A DNA stretch of 64,000 nt from Eriocheir sinensis (GCF_024679095.1 NW_026111827.1:2501-66500), one strand, 5' to 3'. Positions 22,235 through 33,525 are shown, numbered from the stretch's first letter. Numbers and translations: made by a program. Notes: generated by a model not told the origin, from the sequence alone.

Positions 22235-22860
22235 TTACCTAAACAGCGACTTCACTAAATGAGAACGGTCCATAGGGATCAAGAAAGAACACGAAGAGGG
22301 AAAATAACGAAGATAGAACTGAAATATAGAAGACCATCGGAAAATAAAGAAAACAAAGGAATCAGAAACACACGGACACGAGAAAACGAGGAAGCACATC
22401 ACGAAAGAAAACGATGAGGGAAAATAACAAAGAAGATAGAACAGAAATATATGACTATCGGAAAATAAAGAACACAAACAAAAGAGTAACAAACACACGG
22501 CCACGAGGAAACTAGAAAGAATATCACGAAAGAAAACGAAGAGGAAAAATAACTAAGAAGATAGAACCTCCAATATGGTGACACAAAAAACAGAAGTATA
22601 TAAGACAAAAAATAAATAAAGAACAATAACCATCAACCAGTCACGACACCTCTCCACCCGAAATTGACCTCCTTTTTGGCCATTCTCTATTATCTTTTTT
22701 TTTTTAGGAGCAGCATTTAGCGGACTTTATTCAACACTTTTTCTTATGCCCTTGAGCTTCTTCCTTTCCTGTAAAAATAATAAAAAATAAACGAATAAGA
22801 AACACACGACCACGAGAAAATGAGAAAGCACAAGAAACATTCCACAATAGAAACAGCGAC
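22235..22860. repeat. A-rich minisatellite, about 125 bp units
   Basis: AAACACACGG recurs at 22366 and 22491, 125 bp apart, and a related AAACACACGACC at 22799. Each is followed by CACGAGAAAA-like sequence and a GAAAACGAAGAGGGAAAATAA-like block. ACAGCGACTTCACTAA at about 22244 and ACAGCGACGTCATTAA at about 22855 bracket the array. The last unit is interrupted by the R1 element at 22652. Confidence 0.8.
22652..22782 (+). repeat. Dispersed repeat family R1, copy inserted in minisatellite
   Basis: CCCGAAATTGACCTCC, TTTTGGCCATTC, TAGGAGCAGCATTTAGCGGAC, a T-rich stretch, then TGCCCTTGAGCTTCTTCC and CCTGTAAAAA. It has the same length and block order as the copy at 1289, and minisatellite sequence lies on both sides. 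Confidence 0.78.
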
Positions 22861-23465
22861 GTCATTAAGACCAACCAACTCTCCAGTGCGTCACTTTCAC
22901 CTCTCCTTCCTCCCTTCCTTCACTCACTCCCACACGGCAGGAAGGTCTCGCGTTCCGCCTGACATCAAATACATACAAACACGCGAGTCATGCAAGGGAA
23001 CGTGAGAAGCAGTGAACCAACGAACTTGTTTCTTGATCCCATTACCTCTCTTTCCCTCGTCTCTCTCTCTCTCTCTCTCTCTCCTCCATATTTTTTTTAC
23101 AGCCTTAAATCCACCCAAACACGATAAACTTATAGATAAAAGAAGAAGTACGTGTAAAATAAGGCTGTATGATGTCCCTATCTAACACTTCCTCGCTTTT
23201 ATGGGAGTTACACAGATAGATAGATGAAGAGGGAGAGGGAGAGGGAAAGAGAATGAGGGGTGAGGAGAGAGAGAGAGAGAGAGGGGGGGGGACAAAATTA
23301 ATGGGAGGGAGCGAGGAGGAGAGTCCGTGAAACAGATCCGTGTAAAGGCTGGAACTTGTGCTTAATGGAAAGGACGGTGGACGGGGGCATCAAAGGACTT
23401 TTAATATTGTGGTCTTAGCCGGAGGGAGGGAAGACGAAGGAGGGATGACGGGAGGGGCGCGGGAA
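22861..23465. other. Mixed sequence with short (CT)n and purine runs
   Basis: (CT)n at 23060-23083, GGGAGA-type and (GA)n runs at about 23229-23291. No gene recognised. Confidence 0.45.
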
Positions 23466-23515
23466 CGGAGGAGGAGGAGGAGGAGGAGGAGGAGGAGGAG
23501 GAGGAGGAGGAGGGG
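23466..23515. repeat. (GGA)n microsatellite
   Basis: Perfect GGA run of about 48 bp. Confidence 0.95.
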
Positions 23516-23995
23516 AGCTTTAACTGAGAGATATGAAAGGAAAAGACGGAACGAATACACGGAAGAAAAGGAAAGCAGGAATAAGATGGAATAATAGAAG
23601 GGGCGACGAAATGAAGGGGACGAAAGAAAAGAGAGATAAGGAAAGGTTACAGTGCACAGAAATAGGAAAAGATGGAATGAATAAACGAAAGAAGGGAAGG
23701 AGAAACATGGAAGCAATCGTATACTATAATTACAAAAAAAAAAAATGATGAAAGAGAGAGAGGAGGAGGAGGAGAAAGAGGGAAGCTTTAAGTGAAGAGA
23801 AAGGAAAGGAAAAGACTGAGCGAATACAAGAGAGAAAAGGAAAGAAGAAATAAGGATAAGATGGAATAATAAAAGGGAACAGAAGGGAGATGAGGAGAGA
23901 TTAGGGTGGATAGAAATAGAAGGAAAGCACGTAATAAATAAACGTTAAGAATAGGGACAGAAAATAATAGGGGGATGGAAAACGAGAGAAAATCA
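23516..23995. repeat. Tandem duplication of about 265 bp, A/G-rich
   Basis: (GGA)n, then GGGAGCTTTAACTGAGAGA (about 23513), then AGGAAAAGACGGAACGAATAC recurs as (GGA)n, GGGAAGCTTTAAGTGAAGAG (about 23779), then AGGAAAAGACTGAGCGAATAC. Both continue with AAGATGGAATAATA. Confidence 0.82.
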
Positions 23996-24164
23996 GGAGG
24001 GGAAGAAAAAACGAAATGAGGATAAAGAAAAATAATAAAGAAAAATAAGGTGAATGAAAAGACGGTGCTCCTCCCTCCCTTTCCTCGAGCCCTCGACCCC
24101 CACTTCAGCGTGAGGGGCGCCGCACCCTTCTCTGCTTTGGTCCTGAACAATGGCTTACTTAGTG

Positions 24165-24168
<4 letters not shown>

Positions 24169-24195
<27 letters not shown>
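24169..24195. repeat. (CT)n microsatellite
   Basis: Short perfect CT tract. The flanks (23996-24168 and 24196-24488) have no supported gene. Confidence 0.9.
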
Positions 24196-24488
24196 AAGCC
24201 AGACGTCTTCCCTTTCGCAAACTTTAGAATGAAAAATTAGAACATAAGTTTGTATAAAATGAAAATATATGCATAGGAGAAAACATGGACAAAATAAAGT
24301 GAAAAAGAAGATAAAATAAGGGTAAGGAGGTAGTAGAGGAGGAGGAGGAAACATGGAAAAGGTGGAGGGAACATGACTTCCTCCCTTCCAGCGCCTCCCT
24401 CCGGAACAACTAGGAAAAAACAGGAAAAGAGAGGAAAACAGACAAAATTGAACCCTATCTATTGTGCAAGCCATAAGTTTCCTGCACT

Positions 24489-24623
24489 GTACCTTGCCAT
24501 ACACACACCATACCATACACACCTTACCATACACACCTTGCCACACACACACACACACACACCTTACCACACACACACACCTTACCACACACACACACAC
24601 CTTACCATACACACCTTACACAC
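24489..24623. repeat. CCTTACCA(CA)n minisatellite
   Basis: ACACCTTACCATACACACC-type units repeat about seven times with variable (CA)n length inside each unit. Confidence 0.85.
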
Positions 24624-24648
24624 CTCGTCCCATAGCTTAAGGGACGAG
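24624..24648. other. Perfect 8-bp stem hairpin
   Basis: CTCGTCCC (24624-24631) and GGGACGAG (24641-24648) are perfect inverted complements around a 9-nt loop. It directly follows the CA minisatellite. No function can be assigned. Confidence 0.4.
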
Positions 24649-25140
24649 CAAGCCACCTCAATAAATCCGCTGACGGGAAGTTGCAGAACCCTATTACGAA
24701 ATCAGTGCCGTGACTTGCGAGGAGTGTTGCCCCATAATGCGATGTTAAGAGTGTCGGGAAGGAGACGTTAAAATAGCCCCCCCTCCCCCCCCTGCAACTC
24801 CCCTTCCCCCCTCATCTTCCACCTTTGATTAGATAGTTAGTGTAGCTTGTCACAAACAGCCTCGTAAGGACCAGCAGGTCTGCTGTTGTTTGTTCTTTCT
24901 TTGTGTTTCTTTGTGTTCCGTATGGCAGAGCTAATTGGAACGTTCCCATGCTGCAAAACATTATTATATGCTTGCGTAAGACTAAGCGACGCAACCACTG
25001 CAGGACGATAAAAAGTGTAGGGGGAGCTCATTGGTGAGGAGGAGAAGGAGGGCAAGGACGGCAAAAAGGAGGAGAAGGAAAAAGGAAGGAAGAGGAGAGA
25101 ACAGAAGGAGGACGAAAAAGGGAGCAAGAGGAAGGAGAGA
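24649..25140. other. Unassigned segment, partly a dispersed repeat
   Basis: Contains a minus-strand block around 24848-24895 reading CAGACCTGCTGGTCCTTACG, a close match to plus-strand 59990-60012 (CAGACCTCTTGGTCCTTACA). So at least part of it is dispersed. From 25030 the plus strand is A/G-rich. Frames here are short and unsupported. Confidence 0.45.
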
Positions 25141-25268
25141 ATGGGAGGAGGAGGAGGAGGAGGAGGAGGAGGAGGAGGAGGTGAGAAAGGAATGTTATCA
25201 ATAAATCTATCAGAAAACACAGGAGCGGAAGTAGGAAACAATCATGGTAATAATAATAAGAAGAATGC

Positions 25269-25299
<31 letters not shown>

Positions 25300-25330
25300 A
25301 AGAAACATTACCATTATTATTATTAACATT
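25141..25330. repeat. (GGA)n and (AAT)n microsatellites
   Basis: GGA run at about 25144-25182. AAT/TAA run at about 25246-25296, followed by ATT runs to 25325. Confidence 0.93.
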
Positions 25331-26002
25331 AGTATCATTATTACTAGTAGCGGCAGCATTATTATCATTACAACTATTACTTTTATCATACAAGTAGCAG
25401 CAATCCTCCTGCCATATTTTTCTTATTAATATTGCAAGTAAATGTTTTGTATAAATCATATATTTCTAGTGATGGAAAATGAGAGGACAAAGAAAATGAA
25501 AAAAAGAAAGACGGGGAAATGGGAGGACGAAGGTAGAAATAGACCGTACTGGCTATACACGCAGCGCCACACTCGGCCGCGCGGGGAACTGTCTGGGAGG
25601 TAGTCCAAGACAGCTCTCCGGGATGCCGACGGGGTCACAAACTTGAATACAGACTAAAAACGAGTTCGCATGTAACAAAAACTTCGCTGGACCAATAATA
25701 TATTAAACAGCTGTATATTAGTACACTCCCACAACATGAATAGACCGTACATTGCTAACGAGTGGTCACTGGGGTAAAGCGTCGACGATGACAATGGAGA
25801 CGAACGCGAGGAACTATAGCAGCGAGGAGGCGAACTGTTGAGGAAGGGATAAGGGGAGACAGTGGAGGGAGGGACGAAGGGAGGGAAAAGGAGAGACAGC
25901 GGAGGGAGGAAGGGAAAAAGGAGAGAGTGGGGGTAGGGAGGGAGGAAAGACAACACATTCCTCCACGGTGTTGGAAGTCCCTTACACTACCAATATAAAC
26001 CC

Positions 26003-26004
<2 letters not shown>
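25331..26004. other. Largely unique segment, unassigned
   Basis: Ordinary complexity from about 25450 to 25830. ATAGACCGTAC appears at about 25538 and 25740. From 25830 G/A-rich AGGGAGGGA units appear. Overlapping minus-strand frames have no recognised motif. Confidence 0.4.

Positions 26005-26005
<1 letters not shown>

Positions 26006-26037
<32 letters not shown>
26006..26037. repeat. (CA)n microsatellite
   Basis: Short CA tract just upstream of the SINE head. Confidence 0.93.
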
Positions 26038-26038
<1 letters not shown>

Positions 26039-26050
26039 GTAGCTCAATAC

Positions 26051-26350
26051 CGCTCTGGTAGTTCAATCGATTAGAGCGCCGCTCTGCCAGGCTTCACGGC
26101 CAAACAGGCGGCGGTTCGAGCCCCGCTCAGGCCGAATTCTTTCCGTTGACTAGGAGTGGTTACTGTCCCCCACTGAGCAAGGTGGATGGGGTATGTGGTG
26201 TGTGAGGTCCTGACAGTGCCCAGAGATCGACAATAATAAGCACTTGCTCACGTCGTGAGGGTACCTGCTGGCAAAAGCGAGTCCAACTCGTGATCAGGCC
26301 GTGGTGAAATACACTTCTACACGCTCGTCTGAAGGTCAGGATCTTATACA
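26051..26350 (+). mobile_element. tRNA-derived SINE
   Basis: The head carries an RNA polymerase III A box, TAGTTCAATCG (26059-26069, fits TRGYNNARNNG), and 54 bp downstream a B box, GGTTCGAGCCC (26113-26123, fits GGTTCGANNCC). Between them is an anticodon-arm-like region longer than in a normal tRNA. A non-tRNA body follows, with GTACCTGCTGGCAAAAGCGA and GTGATCAGGCCGTGG, to about 26350. I recognise this head and body as the style of abundant decapod SINEs. It is a retroposed non-autonomous element, not a functional tRNA, because the 3' half continues past the acceptor position into an unrelated tail. The exact 3' end and target duplication are unclear. Confidence 0.82.
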
Positions 26351-26399
26351 ATCAGTAACAAAAGAAAGTTACTAAGTTATTGACAAGTGGATAAAGAGG

Positions 26400-27600
26400 A
26401 GAAGAGGGTCGAGAGAAGAGTAGACAAGTTGAGGGCAAGATATTATGAGGGTAGGGATGAAGAAGAAGAAGCGAGGGTGAAAGAAGATGAGAGGGACGGT
26501 GCGGATATTATTGGGCAAGGTGGTAAAAAGTAAAGACTATAAGATGTGAAAAGTATTAAAGGATTTTACGGGAGTACGGATGAGGAAGGAGGAAATGAAG
26601 GGCTAAAGAAAAAAGGTACTGAGGGACAAAACGGAAATAATTATGAGCGATGAGGTGAAATAAATAAGCAACGGCGATGAGAGGGAATATTTCGAGGGCA
26701 GGAAGGGCGAAGAAGGAAATGAGAAAAAGAGAAAGAGGAAGAGAGGAGGAAAACGGAAACAATTACGAGTGATGAAGTAAAAAATACGGAAGCTGAGAGG
26801 TGAAAACTACTGGAAGAAAGGATGGGAAGGAAGGGAAGGGTAGGAAGGATGAGGGATGTAAAAAGAACGAAAGAGAAGAGTGAACAAAACGGAAACAGTT
26901 ATGAATAAAAAGGAGGAAAATGAAGACGAGGCTAAGAGGTGAAAACTATTAGAAAGGATAGGAAGAAAGGGAAAGGTAAGAAGGAAGAGGGATGACAAAA
27001 AAACGAAAGAAAAGAAAGGGACAAAGCGGAAAGTTATGAATGAAAAAGAGGAAAATGATGACGAGGCTAAGAGGTAAAAACTATTAGAAAGGATGGAAAG
27101 GAAGGAAGGGAAGGAAGGAAGAGGGATGAAAAAAAAACGAAAGAAAAGAAGGGGACAAAAAGAGAAACAGTTATGAATGAAAAGGAGGAAAATAGATACG
27201 AGGCTAAGAGGTGAAAACTATTAGAAAGAATGGGAAGGAAGAACGGTTAAGGAGGAAGGATGAAGAAAGAGCGAAAGAAGGAAGGTGGGCAAAACTAGAG
27301 AAATTAAGACGGAAAAGGTGGAAAAGAAGACGATGCTGAGAGGTGATAAGTACTGAATGAAAGGACAAAAAGCAAGGAAGGGGAGGAAGGAAGAAAAATG
27401 AAGAAAGAGCAAAAGAATAAAAGGTCCAAAAAGTCATCAAACGGAAACAATTATGAATGAAAGGCGAAAAATAAAGAAGATGAGGTAAAAAAAAAACAAT
27501 TGGAAGAGAGGAAATGAATGCACCGATACGTCAGGAGGAAAGGGGAAGGAGGTCCGAGTAGATAGACGAGGAGGAGGAGGAGGAGGAGGAGGAAGGTAGA
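26400..27600. repeat. Purine-rich minisatellite, about 122-147 bp units
   Basis: An ACGGAAACAATTATGAATGA-like block recurs at about 26631, 26753, 26889, 27026, 27161, 27294 and 27441. Between blocks come GAGGCTAAGAGGTGAAAACT-like and GGATGGGAAGGAAGG-like segments. Successive spacings are 122, 136, 137, 135, 133 and 147 bp. Minus-strand Phe/Ser/Leu frames are shadows. A (GGA)n at about 27567-27595 ends it. Confidence 0.88.
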
Positions 27601-27697
27601 ATGAAGGATGGAGGGAGGAAGGGAAATAGGGGAGTGGTCATAATCAACATTCCGGGCACCTTCTTCCTTCACCAGCGATCGACTTTATATTGCCTCA

Positions 27698-27701
<4 letters not shown>

Positions 27702-27773
<72 letters not shown>
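27702..27773. repeat. (GA)n microsatellite
   Basis: Perfect GA tract of about 72 bp. Confidence 0.97.
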
Positions 27774-27777
<4 letters not shown>

Positions 27778-27824
27778 TCCTCTCTATAAGGTTTTCATTT
27801 GTGTAGTTATTGTCATAGCTCTGT

Positions 27825-27896
27825 AGGAGGGGGAGGAGGAGGAGGAGGAACGAGGAGGAGGAGGAGGAGGAGGAGGAGGAGGAGGAGGAGGAGGAG
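27825..27896. repeat. (GGA)n microsatellite
   Basis: GGA run of about 72 bp with one GGAACGA interruption. Confidence 0.95.
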
Positions 27897-27931
27897 CCTA
27901 TTGCTCATTACGAGGTCAAACGTCAGGATTT

Positions 27932-28445
27932 CTAATCTGCCTGGACCGCCACTTGGGGTTTGGTGAGCAGATGAAAGCATCTCGATAAGCTGAGGAGCAG
28001 CTTGGCCCTCATATCGAAGTTTACTCCCGACGCAGCGAATGATTTATTGATTCTATATTTGAAGGAGTTGATGGTATTCGCATTTACTACTCTGAGGAAG
28101 ATTGTCCAGTGGTGGATGACTATTTCGAAAGAAAACCTTCCAATGTTCAAAGCACTCACTGAATGGGTAAAACCTCGTAGGCAGTCTTTGAGTTGGTTTG
28201 GTGCTCAAAAGAATTTGGGAGAATCGACGTTATTGAACTTTTTTTAGATACTGAAGACTTTAACCACCCTCGTGGTATGTCTTTTCCAATGCAAGAGATT
28301 GAGGCTGCTTGAGACCAGCCTCGTAATGGTTGAGCCCTGAAGGTTGGGAATCATCTTTGTGGCGCGAAGTCGTTAACCTTTCAGGTAAAGCAGTCGTCCT
28401 TTTCTGTAATTGGGACCAGAACCGTACTGCATACCTGAGGTCTTA
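27932..28445 (-). pseudogene. Relic of a non-LTR (LINE) reverse transcriptase, C-terminal end
   Basis: The minus strand keeps, in the right order but in more than one frame, the pattern of the tail of arthropod non-LTR reverse transcriptases. LRYAVRFWS (about 28439-28413) corresponds to the family LEYAVQVW-type motif. RATKMIP (28366-28346) corresponds to the RRATKMIP motif. Next comes LNLLHWKRHTTR, where the family has LxLPTLEYRRxR, then VVKVFSI. A frame of 75 codons (28159-27932) holds ALNIGRFSF, HWTIFLRVVNANTINSFK and a following RINKSF, matching the WNxLPxxVVxAxxVNxFKxxLD tail. Frameshifts and an in-frame stop separate these parts, and the polymerase palm upstream is absent. It is a dead 5'-truncated insertion, as is usual for LINEs. 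The clade (CR1-, Jockey- or RTE-like) cannot be fixed from this fragment. Confidence 0.8.
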
Positions 28446-28740
28446 CTATTGAATTATACAAGGATAAGATCACGTTCGGTGTTTTTACACCTCGAAAGTT
28501 CCTTTATGGAACCTGAGCAGCAATACCCAGAGGTGAAGGAGGTGAAGGAGGAAGAGATGGAGGAGGAAAAGGACTATGAGGTTAGAGGAGGATGAGACAG
28601 GAGAGGAGAAGGAGGAGGAGGCAGGAGAGGAAGATAAGAAGGAGGAGGAGAAGGAGAAGGAGGAGGAGGAGGAGGAGGAAGAATCTATTAATAACATGTA
28701 TTCCTCACTGAAATAAAAAAAATGAAAATAAAAATTCTCT
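28446..28740. repeat. GGA/GAA-rich low complexity
   Basis: AGGAGGAGAAGGAGG-type repeats at about 28535-28680. A small frame at 28410-28595 is Glu/Val-rich from this repeat. Confidence 0.7.
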
Positions 28741-29089
28741 GACATTTGATATTCTAATGCATATAAAAGGAAAAATCACAAAAAAAATAAACAAAAAAAT
28801 AAAAAGGAAATAAAAAATAGAGAAAGAAAAAATGGTTAAAAGAACGAATTAAAAAATGAATAATAATAGAAAGGAAGATAGGAAAACAAACAAGACAAGA
28901 GGAAACGAAGGGACGAAGGGAAAGAGGATCAGAAAGCAAGGACAGGACAAAGAAGGGTTTAAATGCGATAGGAGACAAAATAAGAGCAAGAAGCAAAGAA
29001 CCCATAGCTATTAATACTCTCTAGTAGGTGACGGTGTGCTCTTAACCCTAACCCAATCCAACCCTAAACCAAAAATAACTTACCCATAG
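28741..29089. other. A-rich stretch without gene
   Basis: A-rich on the plus strand with AAAAAT and GGAAA clusters. Two CCCTAACCC-like stretches at about 29044-29070 are too few to call telomeric repeat. Confidence 0.5.
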
Positions 29090-29214
29090 CTACACACACA
29101 CACACAAACACACACACATACACACACGAAACACCGATCATTCCCCGACGAACGCCACGACACCAAAAATTTCCGGACTGGGAGGCGACGAGTGACGTAA
29201 ACAAAGGGATCGCC

Positions 29215-29385
29215 AGACACGTATACCTATGTTGCGGGGAGGGGGGAAGAGGGGAAGGGGAAAGGGGGGGCGGGTGAGGGGAAGGTGAGGACTGGGAGGA
29301 CGGGATGCGGGTGTTGCTAGGAAGGAGAAAAGGGACGTGGGAGGAAGGGGCAAAGGTGGGAAAAGGTGGATAGAAGGGAAAGGAG
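29215..29385. repeat. G/A-rich low complexity
   Basis: GGGGAAGGGG-type purine stretch following a short interrupted (CA)n (29090-29125). Confidence 0.75.
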
Positions 29386-30060
29386 AACAGGACAGAAGCA
29401 GTGGGGGACGAGATAGAGAAGATGAAGAACAGGAAAGGTGTGAGAAGAGATGGCAGGTGAAGAGTAAGAAGGAAAGGAAGGACACGGAAGGTTAAAAGTA
29501 AGAAAAGGGGAAGAACAGAAGCAATGAAAAGACTCAGAGAAGATGAAGAATAGGAAAGGTGCGAGAAGAGATAGTAGGTGAAAAGTAAGAAGGAAAGGAA
29601 GGACACGGAGAGAAGAGATAGAGAAGGTTAAAAGTAAGAAAAGGGGAAGGAAAGAAGCAATGAAAAGACTCGGAGGTGAAATGAACTAGAAAGGAAAGTA
29701 TAGAAGCAGTGAGAAAAGATCATAAAGAAGGTGAAAAGTATGAAGAAGGAAAAGACCGAGGCAGTGAAAGAGAGACAGTGAAAAGAAAGGAAAAGGGAAA
29801 GACAGAAAAAGAAAGAAAAGAAATAGAGATGCTGATAAGGAAAGAAAAAGAAAGTACAGAAGCAGTGAAAAAAATCATAAAGGTGAAAATATGAAGAAGG
29901 AAAAGACCGAGGCAGTGAAAGAGAGAGACAGTGAAAAGAAAGAAAAAGGAAAAGACAGAAAGAGAGAAAAGAGATAGAGATGCTGATAAGGAAAAAAAAG
30001 AAAGGACAGAAGCAGTGAGAGAAAAATTAATATAAAGGTGAAAATAAAAGTCCATAATTG
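29386..30060. repeat. Purine-rich minisatellite, units of about 50-155 bp
   Basis: CAGAAGCAGTGA-like blocks recur at about 29393, 29516, 29653, 29702, 29857 and 30007. GAAAAGACCGAGGCAGTGAA recurs at about 29749 and 29903. The last two full units are about 150-155 bp, with older variants near 125-135 bp. All A/G on the plus strand. Confidence 0.85.
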
Positions 30061-30218
30061 ACCAGGAGAGGAGAGAAAAGGGAAGAAGAATGGAGAGATA
30101 AGGAGAACCAAATGTGGAGAGAGAAGGAGCAGGAGGGAGGGAAGTAGGAGTGATGCAGCAGACACCAGCAGGCGGTCTACTTTTTCTCTCCACGCACTCT
30201 CCCTTTCTTCCTCCACGT

Positions 30219-30220
<2 letters not shown>

Positions 30221-30252
<32 letters not shown>
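30221..30252. repeat. (TC)n microsatellite
   Basis: Perfect TC tract of about 30 bp. Confidence 0.93.
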
Positions 30253-30255
<3 letters not shown>

Positions 30256-30442
30256 TTGTACTTCGTTTTTCTTTCTTTTTCTTTCATTTTTCTTTATTTC
30301 CGTTCTTTATGTTTTTTTCTTTGTTTTGTTTGTGTGTTTCTCTCTTTCTTCCTCTGTTTCATTCTTTCTTCCATCTATTCTACTGTCCATTTGAGTTTGT
30401 CTACGTAACTCATCGAATACTTAATTGAGATAAACAAACACT

Positions 30443-31054
<612 letters not shown>

Positions 31055-31112
31055 ATATTTTTCTGTATCTTTACATAGCCTTTGAGCTGTCTAATTTGCT
31101 GTAATAAAACCA
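31055..31112 (+). repeat. Dispersed repeat family R1, short tail copy
   Basis: Reads TAGCCTTTGAGCTGTCTAAT then TTGCTGTAATAAAAC, matching only the last third of the copy at 1289 (TGCCCTTGAGCTGTCTCC, TTGTTGTAAAA). Confidence 0.5.
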
Positions 31113-31591
31113 TACTTATCTTTCAGTCTATACTATTTTATGCGCTAAATTAAGCTTTCCTATTTCCCGGGATACTTTTCACACAGCAGCTTGCAGGAAG
31201 TTAATAAAACATCCCTTCCACGTATATGATATTTGCCTGTTACTTGAAGCTCAGTGATCCCCGGCGACCCCTTCTTTGTCATGAACTTTCGCGAGTCACG
31301 AGGTTAAGAGAAAAACATGACTTGCAAATACAAAAGCTGAAATTCTGGTTAATATGTATCAGAAGTCTCGTTTTTTTTTTTTTTTTACAAAGTTCCCGCG
31401 AATTGTTGCTACCTCAGAGATGAGTTCATTTTCTCAGTAATTTCACCAAGAGCAAAACCTGAACATATAAATCAGCAAATAGAAGAAGTGTAAAGGAAAA
31501 TAAAAAGAGGCAATACATACACATTACTAAAGTTTCAACGTCACATATAAACACACATATATTCACAGACGTTTGCTTACACTGACAATAA
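31113..31591. other. Unique AT-rich sequence, unassigned
   Basis: No ORF of note. A T run of about 16 bp lies near 31371. No element recognised. Confidence 0.4.
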
Positions 31592-31895
31592 AGAATCTCT
31601 CTCTCTCTCTCTCTCTCTCGCTTTGTTTCTTTTTCTTTCTCTTTTTCTCTATATTCTTCCTTTTTTCCTTCTTTATTCTCTCATTTCCTTTCGTTCCGTT
31701 TCTTTACTTTCTTTCTTTATTCTCTCTCTCTCTCTCCTTACCTACCTATTTTCCCTTCACCTACCAGTCTACCTTCGTACCTATCATCCTACTTGTTTAT
31801 CTACTTATCTTCCTATTCGCCTTCCTCCCTCCCTACCTATCTACCTACTGTCTTACCTGCCTACCTGCCTATCTACCTGTATCTCTACCGGCTCC
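31592..31895. repeat. (TC)n tracts and CTACCTAC low complexity
   Basis: (TC)n at about 31597-31619 and 31720-31737, TTTCTTTC between them, and CTACCTAC/CTATCTAC runs at about 31738-31885. Confidence 0.85.
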
Positions 31896-32019
31896 TGAGA
31901 CATGTTTATTACGTACGAACATTCACATTCAAAACATTCACTCGCGTCATGTTCCACTATTTTCGTTTTCTTATTCACTTTTTTCCTTTCATCTAAAAGG
32001 GGGCCCACGTGTTTTCTTC

Positions 32020-32200
32020 TCCTCCTCCTCCTCCTCCTCCTCCTCCTCCTCGTAATACTCTTCCTCTCTTATTCACTCTCCCCTTCCTTCTTTCCTTTCA
32101 GCTGATGCCTCTTCTTCCCCTTGCCTCTTTCCTCCCATCCGTAATCCTTCTCGAGACTGCCGGGAATAGAGAAGAGGAGGAGGAGGAGGAGGAGGAAGGT
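32020..32200. repeat. (CTC)n and (GAG)n inverted-complement pair
   Basis: (CTC)n at about 32020-32051 and (GAG)n at about 32171-32197 lie about 120 bp apart and are complementary. Confidence 0.88.
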
Positions 32201-32473
32201 GATGGAGAGAGAAAAGTGTGTTCGTCTCATAATCAGAAACCAAATTCTCCCAAACTAAGTGGATTTCCTTTTCCTCTTCCACCCCCACCCCCCCTGAAGT
32301 GGAGGAATAGAGGAAACATGTTTGGAGGGGAGAGGGAGAGGGGAAGGGGGGAAGGGAGAAAGAGAGAAAGAATGAGAAGAATAAAAAGAAAAAATGAAAC
32401 AGAGAAAGGAAGAGAGAAACACACAAACAAAAACATAGAAGAACCAAAAAGAACGAAAAAAAGAAAGAAAAAA

Positions 32474-32474
<1 letters not shown>

Positions 32475-32536
<62 letters not shown>
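32475..32536. repeat. (GA)n microsatellite
   Basis: Perfect GA tract of about 60 bp within an A/G-rich region (32330-32560). Confidence 0.95.
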
Positions 32537-32540
<4 letters not shown>

Positions 32541-33314
32541 GGGAGAGAGGAAGGGAGGGAGGGAGAAATGAGAGAAGGTCATTACAAGGTGGATCAGTGT
32601 TACCAGGTACACCACACTGCCTCTAATGCCGTCCCGAGAGACTAGCAACCCTCCCCCTCCTCCTCCTCCTCCCCTCGCCTCCACACTCGATTCACTCCCC
32701 ACTCCCCGTAAGGACCAAAAACCAAAAAAATATAATCAGTGAACCACCAAAAGACTTCTGTGCCCTTCCTCCCTTTCCCTCTTCCTCCTCCTCCTCCTAT
32801 TTTTCCTCCTCCTTCTTTTCTTCATTATTTTCTTATCATACTTTTCCTCCTCCTCCTCTTCTTCATTTTCATTTTTCTTTAGTTTATTCTCCTTCTGTCT
32901 GCCTGTCTATGTATCTTCCTATCTGTCTATCTATTTATCTGCCTATCTAAATATTTGTCTATCTATCTATCTATCTATCTATTTATCTATCCTATTTCCT
33001 TTTCCTGTTCTTGATCATTTTAAAATCCTAATGCTCCTCCTCTTAACATTTTTTTCCTACTGTTTTCAATTCTTCTTCATTCCTCCCTCTTCATGCCCTC
33101 CTTCATTTCCATCTACACACACACTTCCTAATGGCCTTAATTAATACACCTAAAAGCATTCATTAGTAGTATTCGTGTATCTACGGCCCTGTGTGAGTGA
33201 CGGTCAAGTGATACATCTTTTTCTTATGTTTGTCTAAGTCGATTTTTGTTATTTCCTTTGTTGTAACTTAATATTTTCTCTCCTATCATCTCCGTTTTTA
33301 TCTTTTTTGTCCTG
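32541..33314. other. Mixed sequence with CTC and TATC repeats
   Basis: CTC/TCCTCC runs at about 32650-32675 and 32784-32860, TATC-type tetranucleotides at about 32905-32993, then ordinary AT-rich sequence with no supported gene. Confidence 0.5.
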
Positions 33315-33419
33315 TTCTCTCTCTCTCTCTCTCTCTCGGCACTCATCTTACTTTCTAGGTTCTTCTATCATCTTCCTCTTGATCCTCTTTGCCTTTCTCT
33401 CTCTCTCTCTCTCTCTCTC
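33315..33419. repeat. Two short (CT)n tracts
   Basis: CT tracts at about 33317-33338 and 33396-33419 separated by T/C-rich sequence. Confidence 0.9.
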
Positions 33420-33525
33420 GGATCACTCCTCCCCTCCTGATCCGCCTCCTGGGATTCATAACGGCGATCATAATCCCATTTGTCTATATCGATCTCACTA
33501 GTTTGCTGACAACGACCTGTGCGTC

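Noticed and set aside
26051..26135. Functional tRNA gene
   Set aside because: A and B boxes are present but the region between them is too long for a normal anticodon arm, and the 3' side continues into a SINE body.
29040..29075. Interstitial telomeric repeat (CCCTAA-like)
   Set aside because: Only two or three imperfect CCCTAA units. Arthropod telomeres are usually TTAGG, of which no array is present in the window.
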